Shown: piece by piece, positions 34,310 through 44,300 of the stretch
Numbering within the stretch: the first letter of the stretch is position 1
Layout: every line of letters begins with the position of its first letter
From: Nitrospirillum sp034427435
Lineage (GTDB): Bacteria > Pseudomonadota > Alphaproteobacteria > Azospirillales > Azospirillaceae
Length of the DNA stretch: 64,000 nt
Reading direction: 5' to 3'
Assembly (NCBI RefSeq): GCF_034427435.1
Contig: NZ_JAXQNP010000003.1
Location: 1-64,000 of the forward strand
Program-made: the position numbers and the translations under genes
Notes under the pieces: generated by a model
What the model saw: the letters and a program-made list of their open reading frames with translations, nothing else
Told to the model about the DNA's origin: nothing
Database searches by the model: none

Positions 34310-35793
34310 TGACGAAGCTGACCCACCTGACCATGGCCGACGCCTTGGCCGGCCTGGCCGCCAAGGAGTTCACCGCCGTCGAGCTGACCCAGGCGCACCT
34401 GGACGCCATGGCGGCGACCAAGGAACTGAACGCCTACATCATCGAGACGCCGGACGTGGCGCTGAAGCAGGCGGCCGCCGCCGACGCCCGCTATGCCAAG
34501 GGCGAACAGCGCGCCCTGGACGGCCTGCCCCTGGGCATCAAGGACCTGTTCTGCACCGAGGGGGTGCAGACCACGGCCGCCAGCCACATCCTGGACGGTT
34601 TCGTCCCGCCGTATGAGAGCACGGTGACCAGCCAGCTGTTCCGCGACGGCGCCGTCATGCTGGGCAAGCTGAACCTGGACGAGTTCGCCATGGGTTCGGC
34701 CAACATCACCAGCCACTACGGCCCGGTGATCAGCCCGTGGTCGCCCAAGGACGCGGCCGGCAATTTCACCCGCAAGCTGGTGCCCGGCGGCTCCTCGGGC
34801 GGTTCCGCCGCCGCCGTGGCCGCGCGCCTGGCGCTGGGCGCCACCGGCACCGATACCGGCGGTTCCATCCGCCAGCCCGCCAGCTTCGTCGGCATCGTCG
34901 GTATCAAGCCGACCTATGGCCGCTGCTCGCGCTGGGGCATCGTCGCCTTCGCCTCCTCCCTGGACCAGGCGGGCCCCATGACCCGCACGGTGAAGGACGC
35001 GGCGCTGATGCTGGGTTCCATGGCCGGCTACGACCCCAAGGACAGCACCTCCATCGACCTGCCGGTGCCGGACTATGCCGCCGCGCTGACCGGCGACATC
35101 CGCGGCCTGCGCGTGGGCATTCCCAAGGAATACCGCGTCGACGGCATGCCGGCGGAGATTGAGAAGCTGTGGCAGCAGGGCATCGAATGGCTGAAGGCCG
35201 CCGGCGCCACGCCGGTGGAGATCAGCCTGCCGCACACCAAGTACGCCCTGCCGGCCTACTACATCGTGGCCCCGGCCGAAGCCTCCTCCAACCTGGCCCG
35301 TTATGACGGCGTGCGCTTCGGCCTGCGCGTCGAGGGCAAGGACCTGAAGGAGATGTACGAGAACACCCGCGCCGAAGGCTTCGGCGCCGAGGTGAAGCGC
35401 CGCATCATGATCGGCACCTACGTGCTGTCGGCCGGCTACTACGACGCCTATTACCTGAAGGCGCAGAAGGTGCGGGCCCGCATCGCCGAGGACTTCACCA
35501 AGGCGTACGAGCAGTGCGACGTCATCCTGACGCCCACCGCCCCGTCGGCCGCCTTCGGCATCGGCGAGAAGATGGACGATCCCATCGCCATGTACCTGAA
35601 CGACGTCTTCACCGTGCCCGCCAACCTGGCAGGCCTGCCCGGCCTGTCCGTGCCGGCGGGGCTGAGCGGCGAAGGCTTGCCCCTGGGCCTGCAGGTGCTG
35701 GGCCGTCCGTTCGATGAGGCCACCGTGCTGAAGGTCGGCCACGTCATCGAACAGGCCGCCGGCCCGCAGCCGCTGCCGCCTTTGGTGTCGTAA
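34309..35793 (+). CDS. gatA: Asp-tRNA(Asn)/Glu-tRNA(Gln) amidotransferase subunit GatA
   Basis: The 494-aa amidase-signature enzyme has the Ser-Ser-Lys triad: Lys in LPLGIKDLFCTEGVQTT, cis-Ser in VPGGSSGGSAAAVAARL and the nucleophile Ser in GTDTGGSIRQPASF. It releases ammonia from glutamine for tRNA-bound Glu/Asp. ATG 34309 overlaps the gatC stop. A terminator follows at once, so gatB, normally the next gene, is not in this transcript or window. Confidence 0.98.
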   Translation: MTKLTHLTMADALAGLAAKEFTAVELTQAHLDAMAATKELNAYIIETPDVALKQAAAADARYAKGEQRALDGLPLGIKDLFCTEGVQTTAASHILDGFVPPYESTVTSQLFRDGAVMLGKLNLDEFAMGSANITSHYGPVISPWSPKDAAGNFTRKLVPGGSSGGSAAAVAARLALGATGTDTGGSIRQPASFVGIVGIKPTYGRCSRWGIVAFASSLDQAGPMTRTVKDAALMLGSMAGYDPKDSTSIDLPVPDYAAALTGDIRGLRVGIPKEYRVDGMPAEIEKLWQQGIEWLKAAGATPVEISLPHTKYALPAYYIVAPAEASSNLARYDGVRFGLRVEGKDLKEMYENTRAEGFGAEVKRRIMIGTYVLSAGYYDAYYLKAQKVRARIAEDFTKAYEQCDVILTPTAPSAAFGIGEKMDDPIAMYLNDVFTVPANLAGLPGLSVPAGLSGEGLPLGLQVLGRPFDEATVLKVGHVIEQAAGPQPLPPLVS

Positions 35794-35818
35794 GGGCTGT
35801 TCCGGTCCCGGAATGATA

Positions 35819-35850
35819 AAAGGCGGCGTCCTCGCGGGCGCCGCCTTTTT
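35819..35850 (+). terminator. terminator after gatA
   Basis: AAAGGCGGCG / CGCCGCCTTT stem, about 10 bp, with T-run TTTTT. It also serves the convergent DUF3857 gene as a possible bidirectional terminator. Confidence 0.88.
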
Positions 35851-35871
35851 CTATGGTGCGCCCAGCCGGGA

Positions 35872-37761
35872 TCAATGACCGTTGGCGTTGACCGGCATGA
35901 GGGAGATCGTCGCCCGCTGATCGGCGGCGATGGCCAACAGGGCCTTGGCGGCGGACTTGCGCACGTCGCCGGTGCACAAGGCCTGGTCGACATGGGTGTC
36001 GAAGGTGCGGCGCACCGTCACCACCTGCCCCTTCTGCGACCACTGGCTGACATATTTCAGATGGTCGTCGGCGATGGTAGCGTCGCCGGGCAGTCTGGTC
36101 ACCGTGTAGCCGGCGGGCAATTCCAGCGACCGCGTTTCCTCCATATGACCGGTGTAGCAGGGGGTTGGCTCGGTGTCCTTGATCCGGGGGATATTGAGGT
36201 CGCCCATCAGAAGGTCGCCGATCGGTCGGACGATCTCCAACCCGTTGGGTGGAGCGAAGCCCGCGCCCGTCAGCATTTCCGGCTTGGGGTCGGCGCTGTA
36301 GGTGCCGCCGATGCGGTAGCTGGCGGACAAATCCAGGGGAGATTGATTGACAGCGTACGTTCCGGTGCCAGCCCAGCCCCAGGCCTGGAGGTATTCCGCC
36401 GCCATACGATCCGGGCCTTGGGCCTGCGCATTCTGGGCGGTTTCTCGCAGGCCGATGCTGAAGGGGCCGTTCGCCTCCGAGTCCATTGTGCCTGTGATGG
36501 CGCCCGTTGCGTCCATTTTCGCGGTCGCAACGACCTTCAGCGATGAACCGGCCGGCAAGATCGGCACCTGACGCACCGCGCCGCCGGTTGAGACGACATG
36601 CAGGACGGGTTTGCCGTATTCGGAGAACGGCAGGACGCCGAAGGGGGCGACCATGGCGGTGGTGTCGACGTAGAGATGGAACTCTGGCAGCCAACTGATC
36701 ACATGGTCGAATTGGGCGAAGGTGGGGGCTGTTGGCAAGCTGTAGCCATTGCCGCTGTTGATCAGGACCAATTCGCTGGCGATGCCCTTGGCCTTCAGCA
36801 GGGCGCCAAACAGGGCGGCGTGGTCCTTGCAGTCGCCATACCCGTTGGTCAGGATGGCTTCCGCCGCGTGCGGGATAATACCGTTTCTCCCAAATTCCAA
36901 CCCCACATACCGGATGTGGGTGCTGACCCAGGCGTACAGCGTCTCGGCTTGCTGCCGCTTATCGGTAACGCCGGCGGTAATCTCGTCGGCCTTGGCCTGT
37001 ATCTTCGGCGTGACGGTTTCGGTCGCTGCCGTTTCCGCCGCGTAAGCCTTGGCCAGGCTGTCATAGTCCTTGAACGTGGACACGAAGAAGCGTGTCCCCC
37101 GATCCTTCTGGGAGACAGCCGCCAGATCTTCCGTCAATGGATCGGGGTTGCTGTATTGCCAGCGATAGAGGATGCGATCACCCGCCGTCTCTTGGGTGAT
37201 GGAGATGCCATGCGCGTCTATGGCCAGGGGCATGTCCCGGGGTAGGGAGATGGTGGCCCGCTCATCCCGCACCAGCCAGGTGGGCGGGAAGGTCACATTG
37301 TCCGTGAACTGGCCCTTGAAGAAGGGCACCTTGACATGGTGTCGTGCGGTATAGGCGACAGTATCCCCGGCGGCGACGTCGGGAAAGATGATGGTCTTCA
37401 TCTTCAAGTCGCTGAAGAGCGGCACATTGGCGGCCCCCGGTGCCGCCTGCGTCAGGATGGCGCTCACGTCGACGGGCAGCTTACGGCCGTCGGCCTTCAG
37501 GGTGTAGGCGTCGACGATATCCAGATCTTCAAGATTCTCGCTGTAATATTCGCTCATTTGACCCATATTATGGGCGGCGGCGGTGGTCTTTGCCAACAGT
37601 TCCAGATGGCCGGTCTTTGTATAAGTTCCGTCGCGCTCCACAATTATTTCAGCGCTGGATTCTTTCCACTCGATGGGCTTTTCGGCCGCCTGTGCGGCCG
37701 TCAGCGGTGTCCCCATCGCCCCTGCCAGCAGCGCCCACATCACTTTTTTGGAGGTGCCCAT
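35872..37761 (-). CDS. DUF3857 / transglutaminase-like domain protein
   Basis: The 629-aa exported protein has signal VMWALLAGAMGTPLTAAQA. The N-terminal DUF3857 beta domain (residues 45-250) is followed by a transglutaminase-like core: Cys in TNGYGDCKDHAALFGALLKA, then His in FDHVISWLPEFHLYVDTT with its Asp. A C-terminal beta-rich part follows (from about residue 420). Such proteins are periplasmic with undefined, perhaps protease-like, activity. ATG 37761 starts the signal peptide; ATG 37797 would add 12 residues. Confidence 0.9.
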   Translation of the reverse strand: MGTSKKVMWALLAGAMGTPLTAAQAAEKPIEWKESSAEIIVERDGTYTKTGHLELLAKTTAAAHNMGQMSEYYSENLEDLDIVDAYTLKADGRKLPVDVSAILTQAAPGAANVPLFSDLKMKTIIFPDVAAGDTVAYTARHHVKVPFFKGQFTDNVTFPPTWLVRDERATISLPRDMPLAIDAHGISITQETAGDRILYRWQYSNPDPLTEDLAAVSQKDRGTRFFVSTFKDYDSLAKAYAAETAATETVTPKIQAKADEITAGVTDKRQQAETLYAWVSTHIRYVGLEFGRNGIIPHAAEAILTNGYGDCKDHAALFGALLKAKGIASELVLINSGNGYSLPTAPTFAQFDHVISWLPEFHLYVDTTAMVAPFGVLPFSEYGKPVLHVVSTGGAVRQVPILPAGSSLKVVATAKMDATGAITGTMDSEANGPFSIGLRETAQNAQAQGPDRMAAEYLQAWGWAGTGTYAVNQSPLDLSASYRIGGTYSADPKPEMLTGAGFAPPNGLEIVRPIGDLLMGDLNIPRIKDTEPTPCYTGHMEETRSLELPAGYTVTRLPGDATIADDHLKYVSQWSQKGQVVTVRRTFDTHVDQALCTGDVRKSAAKALLAIAADQRATISLMPVNANGH

Positions 37762-37797
37762 GCCTGTTCTTTCTGGTTGGAAGTGTAAATGAGACAT

Positions 37798-38141
37798 TAA
37801 CAGACTATTATTTGCCCATTGGTGAAATTAAACATCTATCTTGAGAAATAAGAATGCAAATTGGTTTTATAAATTCAGGCGGCTGAAATGCCGCAGGGCA
37901 GCCCAAATGGGGCTGTGCGGTATCCTGTGGCGATGTTTCCGTGGAAGGAAGCGCTTTGAAGCGCGCGGCGCACGTCAAGGGCGCCGCCGCAATGCCCTGT
38001 AAAGGTCTATCGAAAAGAAAACCATGAAGTTCAGGACGGCATGCTGGATCATTTCCCGGCCGTCAACGCTCTTCAACTCATCGAAGAAAACGCTGATCGA
38101 ACCAGTGGGCAATGAGGCCGTCTCCGCCAGGCTTGGCCGCC
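37798..38141. other. intergenic region, no gene seen
   Basis: 344 nt of mixed composition, AT-rich near the DUF3857 start (its promoter should be here). The rest holds short open frames without ribosome sites. I see no RNA gene or terminator. Confidence 0.5.
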
Positions 38142-38909
38142 TTACTTGAACCCCGCCACCTTCAGCGCCTCATCCGGGTTGCCCTTGTCGCAGCGGCCGG
38201 CCTGGTCGGCAGGGCTTTCGGTCAAGTGGACGGCGTCCAGGGCGGTGGTGCCGTCGTCGGCCGCCTTGAGGGTGAAGGTGATCTGGGTCAGGAAGGCGGC
38301 CTTGCCCGTGCCCAGCACGGCGGACTGGCGCGCGGCCTCGCCGAAATCGGCGGCCAACGCGTCGCATAGGGCCTTGCGGGTGACGCTCTTACCGGTGGCG
38401 TTGGCCAGTAGCGTGCCGGCCTTGCTGTTGCCCAGCGTCTTCACCATCGCGCCGGCCTGGGCGTAGTACTGATCGGCGCTGAGGCCGCTGCAATAGCCGT
38501 GCTTCTGCCATTCATGCAGCGTCAGGCCGGAGGCGATGCCGGGCATGACCTCCGCCAAGGTGCTCTGCACCGCAGGTGACAGCGGGGGCAGCACACGGTC
38601 CTTCCACGTCGGGTCGTTGTCCTTGGCGGAGAGGGAGCATGCGCTGCTCCATTGAGGCCACAGGCCATGCAGGGTCAGGTGGGTGGCGCCGAAGCTGGTG
38701 GCGCGGTCGCCGGCCGCGCATTCCGGATGGCCGTCGCCATGCAGGTAGCAGAACTCCGGCTCCCAGCTCAGCACCAGCATGTAGGTGTGATGGCCGGGTG
38801 TCTGCTTGTCCGCCGGAATGGAGGGGGAGTCCCCCGCCAGGGCGGGGCCGCCACTCAGGAGGAAGGCCGCCAGGGCGGCCATGGCGGTTTGCTGAACACC
38901 CTTGCGCAT
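38142..38909 (-). CDS. ribonuclease T2 family protein
   Basis: The 255-aa exported protein has a signal peptide (AALAAFLLSGGPALAG). The two active-site segments of RNase T2 are present: CAS1 THLTLHGLWPQ and CAS2 LTLHEWQKHGYCSG, each with catalytic His, plus Glu and Lys. Paired cysteines suggest disulphides. It cleaves single-stranded RNA in the periplasm or outside the cell, probably scavenging nucleotides or phosphate. The length and spacing are like bacterial RNase I-type enzymes. Confidence 0.95.
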   Translation of the reverse strand: MRKGVQQTAMAALAAFLLSGGPALAGDSPSIPADKQTPGHHTYMLVLSWEPEFCYLHGDGHPECAAGDRATSFGATHLTLHGLWPQWSSACSLSAKDNDPTWKDRVLPPLSPAVQSTLAEVMPGIASGLTLHEWQKHGYCSGLSADQYYAQAGAMVKTLGNSKAGTLLANATGKSVTRKALCDALAADFGEAARQSAVLGTGKAAFLTQITFTLKAADDGTTALDAVHLTESPADQAGRCDKGNPDEALKVAGFK

Positions 38910-39016
38910 CGCGTGTATCCCCCATCCGGTTCGCCCCTATGGAGTGTGGGACAAAGCCGCCGGCGTCAAGGGGGAAATGGTCCAAATGGGGAACACGGAA
39001 GCGATAGGAGGGGCCG

Positions 39017-39199
39017 CTACGTCCGTCGGAACAGGCTGGCCAGGAACTGCAGCAGGAACAAGAACACGCCGATGCCGACGATGATGCGCAACGCCTCGGC
39101 CAGGACCGGGGGCAGCAGGCTCATCGCCAGGTCCACCAGCATGATGATCAGCAGCAGGCTGAGAATGGCGTAGAGGATGGAACGAAGGGGGGCGTTCAT
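39017..39199 (-). CDS. small two-helix membrane protein (paralogue B)
   Basis: The 60-aa protein has two hydrophobic segments (ILYAILSLLLIIMLVDLAM and IIVGIGVFLFLLQFLASLF) and ends in RRT. It is alignable to the upstream gene: LVDLAMSLLPPV versus LTDLAMQVLPPV, and both have Arg-Arg after the second helix. Its start overlaps the stop of that gene by four bases (ATGA). Function unknown. Confidence 0.7.
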   Translation of the reverse strand: MNAPLRSILYAILSLLLIIMLVDLAMSLLPPVLAEALRIIVGIGVFLFLLQFLASLFRRT

Positions 39200-39453
39200 G
39201 GCGCGATCTCTTTCGGCAGTGGGCCAGGACGGGATGAACCGGGACCGGTTTCGGTGCGGCCCTCTGTCGGGCTGGCGCGTCGGATCACGGCCGCGGCCGC
39301 TTGGCCGAGAAACGCGACGAAGACCAGGCCCGCCAGCAACGGCGGCAGGGCGCCGATCACCGGCGGTAGCACCTGCATCGCCAGGTCCGTCAGGGGAACC
39401 AGCAGCAACAGAACGACAGTGACCGACAGTAGATTATGCAGGGCGTTCAACAC
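39196..39453 (-). CDS. small two-helix membrane protein (paralogue A)
   Basis: The 85-aa protein has hydrophobic helices at about residues 8-28 (LLSVTVVLLLLVPLTDLAM) and 34-60 (PLLAGLVFVAFLGQAAAAV). A charged, Gly/Pro-rich cytoplasmic tail of about 24 residues is absent from its paralogue. It is coupled to the downstream paralogue by a four-base overlap. It may form a hetero-oligomeric membrane complex, but no family is recognised. Confidence 0.7.
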   Translation of the reverse strand: MLNALHNLLSVTVVLLLLVPLTDLAMQVLPPVIGALPPLLAGLVFVAFLGQAAAAVIRRASPTEGRTETGPGSSRPGPLPKEIAP

Positions 39454-40055
39454 CGACGACCTCAGGCGTTCTGTGATGGACCGTGGCGGCCCACCCCGTG
39501 ATCCGTTCGGACGGCTTCAAAATCCGTTCCCGGGTAACGAAATCGGGAAATAGCGGGGTCGGTTTCACCGTCAACCGGCAGGCCGGCCAAAGCGCTAGGG
39601 AGGGCGCCGGAATGCCTATCCGCGACGTCCGGTCCACCTCCGCCGGGTGAGGGGCGTATCAGCGTGGTGGATGACGAAAGAGGGGGCCCACGGTCGCGCG
39701 GGTGAACCTTCCGCCGTTGGTGATAGGACCCTGCGGCAAATGGCGCTGTCCGTGGCCCTTGGCCATTCGCGATCAGGCGCTGGTCCCTTATCGCAAGGGA
39801 AAATGGCCTCATTGCGGCGCGGAAGCCGTAACATTACAGTCAAATTTTCTTGGCAATGGTTGCCTTGCTGGGAAAATTCCCCAGCAAGGCAATAATTCGC
39901 CGCCCGCCTGCGCTGAAATAGCCCATTGCCACTTTCCGCCAAAGGTGCGATTTCGCGCTTCCTTGTTTTTGCGGTGCAATGCACGGGTGCGTCATCGCGC
40001 CACGGTTTCTTAACCTTGACCCGTGCGGCGCCAAACGGCGTGTGGAGTATCCAGG
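39454..40055. promoter_or_regulatory. 602-nt intergenic region upstream of the efflux operon
   Basis: It contains a perfect 13-bp hairpin TTGCCTTGCTGGG / CCCAGCAAGGCAA (39860-39892, 7-nt loop) lying 160 nt before the adaptor gene. This is a candidate attenuator or regulator site. The remaining sequence has no convincing gene; open frames on both strands lack ribosome sites. Confidence 0.45.
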
Positions 40056-41300
40056 GTGCGTTTTCGCCGCTTTCTTTCCGGTTCGGGCCACGGGCTGCAG
40101 TGGTTGGGTGCCACCCTTCTGCTGGTCGCCGTGGTCGCCATGATCGTGATCCGCGAGAGTGACGTTGCGCCGGCCGTGGCGGCGACGGCGCCCCAGGCCG
40201 ATCCCGCCCCGGGCACCTTCCAGGTGACACCGGGCCAGTGGGCGACGCTGGGGATGGAGGCCGTGACCCCGCACCCCTTCCAGACCCATATCGACACCGA
40301 TGGCCGGGTGGCGGCCAATGATGAGGCGACCACCCCGGTCTATTCCCCAGTCACCGGCCAGGTGGGCACGGTGGTGGCCCGTGTGGGCGATCATGTGGCC
40401 AAGGACGCGGTCCTGATGACGGTGGAGGCCGCCGACATCGCCCAGGGCCGCAGCGACCTGGCCAGCGCCGCCTCGGCGGTCGCGGCGGCCGATGCCCAAC
40501 TGCGCCAAGCCCGCGCCACGGAGCAGCGGCAGCACGACCTCTACCAGGCCGATGGTGGCGCGTTGAAGGACTGGCAGCAGTCCCAGGCCGATCTGGTGAC
40601 GGCGGAAACGGCGGCGCGCACCGCGCATGCCGCCCTGGCCGCCGTGCGGGACCGCTTGCGCGTTTTGGGCCGCACGCCGCAAGAGATCGCCGCCTTGGCG
40701 AACGACGGTGCCGCCCTCGCGCCCACGCCGGTGCGCGCACCCATCGCCGGCACGGTGCTTCAGCGCCAGGTGGCCCCGGGCCAGTATGTCAATGGCGCCG
40801 CCAGCGGCGGCGCCGTCGCCTTCACCATCGCCGACCTGTCCTCGGTCTGGCTGCTGGCCAATGTGCGCGAGGCCGACGCCCCGGCCGTCGCGGTGAGGCA
40901 AGAGGTGGAGGCGCGGGTGCCCGCCTATCCCGCCCGGGTGTTCCGCGGCCATGTGACGGCGGTGGCGCCGGCCCTGGATCCCGCGACGCGGCGCCTGGCG
41001 GTGCGCGTCACCTTGGATAACGCCGATGGCGCCCTGAAGCCGGAGATGATGGCCACCGTGCGCCTGGTCTCCACCCCGGCCACGCCCGTCCTGGCCGTGC
41101 CCGAACGGGCGGTGATCCATGAGGGCGACGAAGCGCGCGTTTGGGTGGCCGATGCCAGCCATCACACCCTGGCCCTGCGCACCGTCACCCTGGGGCGGCA
41201 GCAGGACGGCCTGGTGGAGGTGCTGAACGGCCTGAAGGCGGGGGACAGCGTGGTGACCAAGGGCGCCCTGTTCATCGACCGCGCGGCGCAGGGCGACTGA
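40056..41300 (+). CDS. RND efflux periplasmic adaptor subunit (HlyD/CusB type)
   Basis: The 414-aa membrane-fusion protein has an N-terminal membrane anchor (LQWLGATLLLVAVVAMIVI) and a barrel-sandwich lipoyl half (PVYSPVTGQVGTVVARVGDH). An Ala/Gln-rich alpha-hairpin (residues 130-215), the second lipoyl half (PVRAPIAGTVLQRQVAPGQY) and a beta-barrel domain (ATRRLAVRVTLDNADGALKP) follow. It links the inner-membrane pump to the outer-membrane channel. GTG 40056 is chosen because GGAG lies 8 nt upstream; GTG 40023 adds 11 residues. The pump gene starts 4 nt after its stop. Confidence 0.92.
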   Translation: MRFRRFLSGSGHGLQWLGATLLLVAVVAMIVIRESDVAPAVAATAPQADPAPGTFQVTPGQWATLGMEAVTPHPFQTHIDTDGRVAANDEATTPVYSPVTGQVGTVVARVGDHVAKDAVLMTVEAADIAQGRSDLASAASAVAAADAQLRQARATEQRQHDLYQADGGALKDWQQSQADLVTAETAARTAHAALAAVRDRLRVLGRTPQEIAALANDGAALAPTPVRAPIAGTVLQRQVAPGQYVNGAASGGAVAFTIADLSSVWLLANVREADAPAVAVRQEVEARVPAYPARVFRGHVTAVAPALDPATRRLAVRVTLDNADGALKPEMMATVRLVSTPATPVLAVPERAVIHEGDEARVWVADASHHTLALRTVTLGRQQDGLVEVLNGLKAGDSVVTKGALFIDRAAQGD

Positions 41301-41304
41301 CATC

Positions 41305-44300
41305 ATGAACAAGGTCGTCATTTTCGCGCTACGCCAGCGCGTCCTGATGCTGGCGGCGTTGGCCGCCCTGCTGGTGGTGGGTGTGGGTGCTTTCCTGCAC
41401 CTGAACATCGAGGCGTATCCCGACCCGGTCCCCCCCATGGTGGAGATCGTGACCCAGAACAGCGGCCAGTCGGCCGAGGAGATCGAGCGCTACATCACCG
41501 TGCCCATCGAGGTGCAGATGGCCGGCATCCCCCATGTCACGGCCATCCGCTCCGTCTCCCTGTTCGGCCTGTCCGATATCAAGATCCAGTTCACCTACGA
41601 CTTCACCTATGACGAGGCGGTGCAGCGGGTCACCAACCAGCTGTCGCAGCTGTCCAACCTGCCGTCGGGCGTGCAGCCGGCCATTTCGCCGGAAAGCCCC
41701 ATCGGTGAAATCCTGCGCTATCAGGTGGTGGGCCCGCCGGGCTATTCCGTCACCGATCTCAAGACCCTGCAGGACTGGGTGCTGCAACGGCGGTTCAAGG
41801 CGGTGCCGGGCGTCATCGACGTTTCGGGCTGGGGCGGCAAGACCAAGGCCTATGAGGTGACGGTGGACCAGCGCAAGCTGACCGCCTATGGCCTGACCAT
41901 CCCGGGCGTGCTGCAGGCCCTGAACAACGCCAACATCAATGTCGGCGGCCAGACGGTGAACATCGGCGACCAGGCCATGGTGGTGCGGGGCGTCGGCCTG
42001 ATTCATTCCGCAGATGATATCCGCGGCACCATGTTGGCCGCCAACGGCGGCTCGCCGGTGCTGGTGGGCGACGTCGCCACCGTCACCGTGGGTAACCAGC
42101 CGCGCCTGGGCATCGCCGGCCGTGACGACCAGGACGACATCGTCCAGGGCATCGTGCTGATGCGGCGGGGGGCGGAGAGCAAGCCGACCATCCTGGCCGC
42201 CAAGGCGGAGATGGAGAAGATCAACAATTCCGGCATCCTGCCGCCGGGCGTGTACCTCAAGACCATTTACGACCGGTCGGACCTGATCGACCTGACCACC
42301 CATACCGTGATGCACAACATGGTCATGGGCATCGTCCTGATCTTCTTCGTGCAGTGGCTGTTCCTGGGCGATTTGCGCAGCGCCGTCATCGTGGCGGCCA
42401 CGGTGCCCTTCGCCTTGTTCTTCGCCATCCTGATCATGACCCTGCGGGGGGAGTCCGCCAACCTGCTGTCGGTGGGCGCCATCGACTTCGGCCTGATCGT
42501 GGATGCCACCGTCATCATGGTGGAGAACATCTTCCGTCACCTGGCGCAGCCGCCCAAGGATCGGTTCGCCAAGGCGTCCATCCTGCACAGCGTGCGGCAG
42601 GACGTGATCCTGAAGGGCCGCTTCGGCGTCATCGCCAACTCGGCCGTCGAGGTCAACCGGGCGATCTTCTTCTCCGCCGCCATCATCATCGCCGGTTTCG
42701 TGCCGCTGTTCACCCTGTCGGGGGTGGAGGGCCACATCTTCGGGCCCATGGCCAAGACCTACGCCTACGCCATCGCCGGCGGCCTGATCGCCACCTTCAC
42801 CATTTCCCCCGCCTTGAGCGCCATCCTGCTGCCTGAACAGGTGCGGGAGCACGACACTGTGGTGGTGCGGGTGCTGCACCGCTTCTATCCCCCCCTGTTG
42901 CGGATGGCGCTGGCCAACCGGCGTCTGGTGCTGGCCGTGGCCAGCGTGCTGATGCTGCTGGCCATCGCCTGCACCCGCTTCATGGGCATGGAGTTCCTGC
43001 CGCACCTGGAAGAAGGCAACCTGTGGATCCGCGCCAACCTGCCCCTGTCCATCTCGCTGGAGGCGGGGACGGAGGCGGTGGACGGCATCCGCCGGGTCAT
43101 CAAGTCCTACCCCGAGGTGGAGACCGTCATTTCCCAGCACGGGCGCCCCGATGACGGCACCGACGCCACCGGCTTTTTCAACGCGGAATTCTTCGTGCCG
43201 CTGAAGCCCTTCGACAACTGGCCCAAGGGCTGGGACAAGGAGCGCCTGACCCGCGATATCGAGGCCAAGCTGAGCGACCGCTTCCCCGGCATCGAGTTCA
43301 ACTTCTCCCAGTACATCGAGGACAATGTGGAGGAGGCGGCCAGCGGCGTTAAGGGCGAGAACTCGGTCAAGCTGTTCGGCAACGACCTGGAGACGCTGGA
43401 AAAGACCGCTAACCATATCAAGCAGGTGATGTCCACCGTCCCGGGCGTGACCGACCTGGGCGTGTTCAAGTCGCTGGGCCAGCCCACGATCAAGATCACG
43501 GTGGACCGGGCCAAGGCCGCCCGCTACGGCCTGGCGACGGGTGACGTCAACGCCGTCGTCCAGGCCGCCATCGGCGGGCAGGCGGCCGGCAACCTGTATG
43601 AGGATGGCAGCGACCGCAATTTCCCCATCGTGGTGCGGTTGTCGCCCGAGGATCGTGGCAGCCTGGACGCCATCCGCCACATCACCGTCGGGACGACCGC
43701 GCTGGGCACGGGCACCGCGCCCATTCCCCTGGCCGACGTGGCCGATATCAGCATGGTGTCCGGCGCGTCCTTCATCTACCGCGAAGGGCAGGGGCGCTAC
43801 ATTCCCATCAAGTTCAGCGTGCGCGGACGCGACCTGGGCGGCGCCGTGCTGGAGGCGCAGCAGAAGGTGGCGGACCAGGTGCAACTGCCCGGCGGCTACC
43901 GCCTGGAATGGGTGGGCGAGTTCGGCAACCTGCAGGACGCGGTGCGCCGCTTGGCGGTGGCCGTGCCGGTCAGCCTGGTGCTGATCTGCGTGCTGCTCTA
44001 CCTCAACTTCTCCTCCATGACCGACACGCTGCTGGCGGCCAGTGTCATGCCCATGGCGCTGATCGGCGGCATCTTCATCCTGGCCGTCACGGGCACGCCC
44101 TTCTCCATCTCCGCCGCCATCGGCTTCATCGGCCTGTTCGGCATCTCGGTGATGGAGGGGATCATCGTCATCTCCTACTTCAACCAGTTGGTCCATGCCG
44201 GCATCGAACGGTCGGCGGCCCTGGTGAAGGCGGCGGAGACGCGCCTGCGCCCCGTGATGATGACATGCATCGCCGCCTGCGTCGGCCTGTTGCCGGCGGC

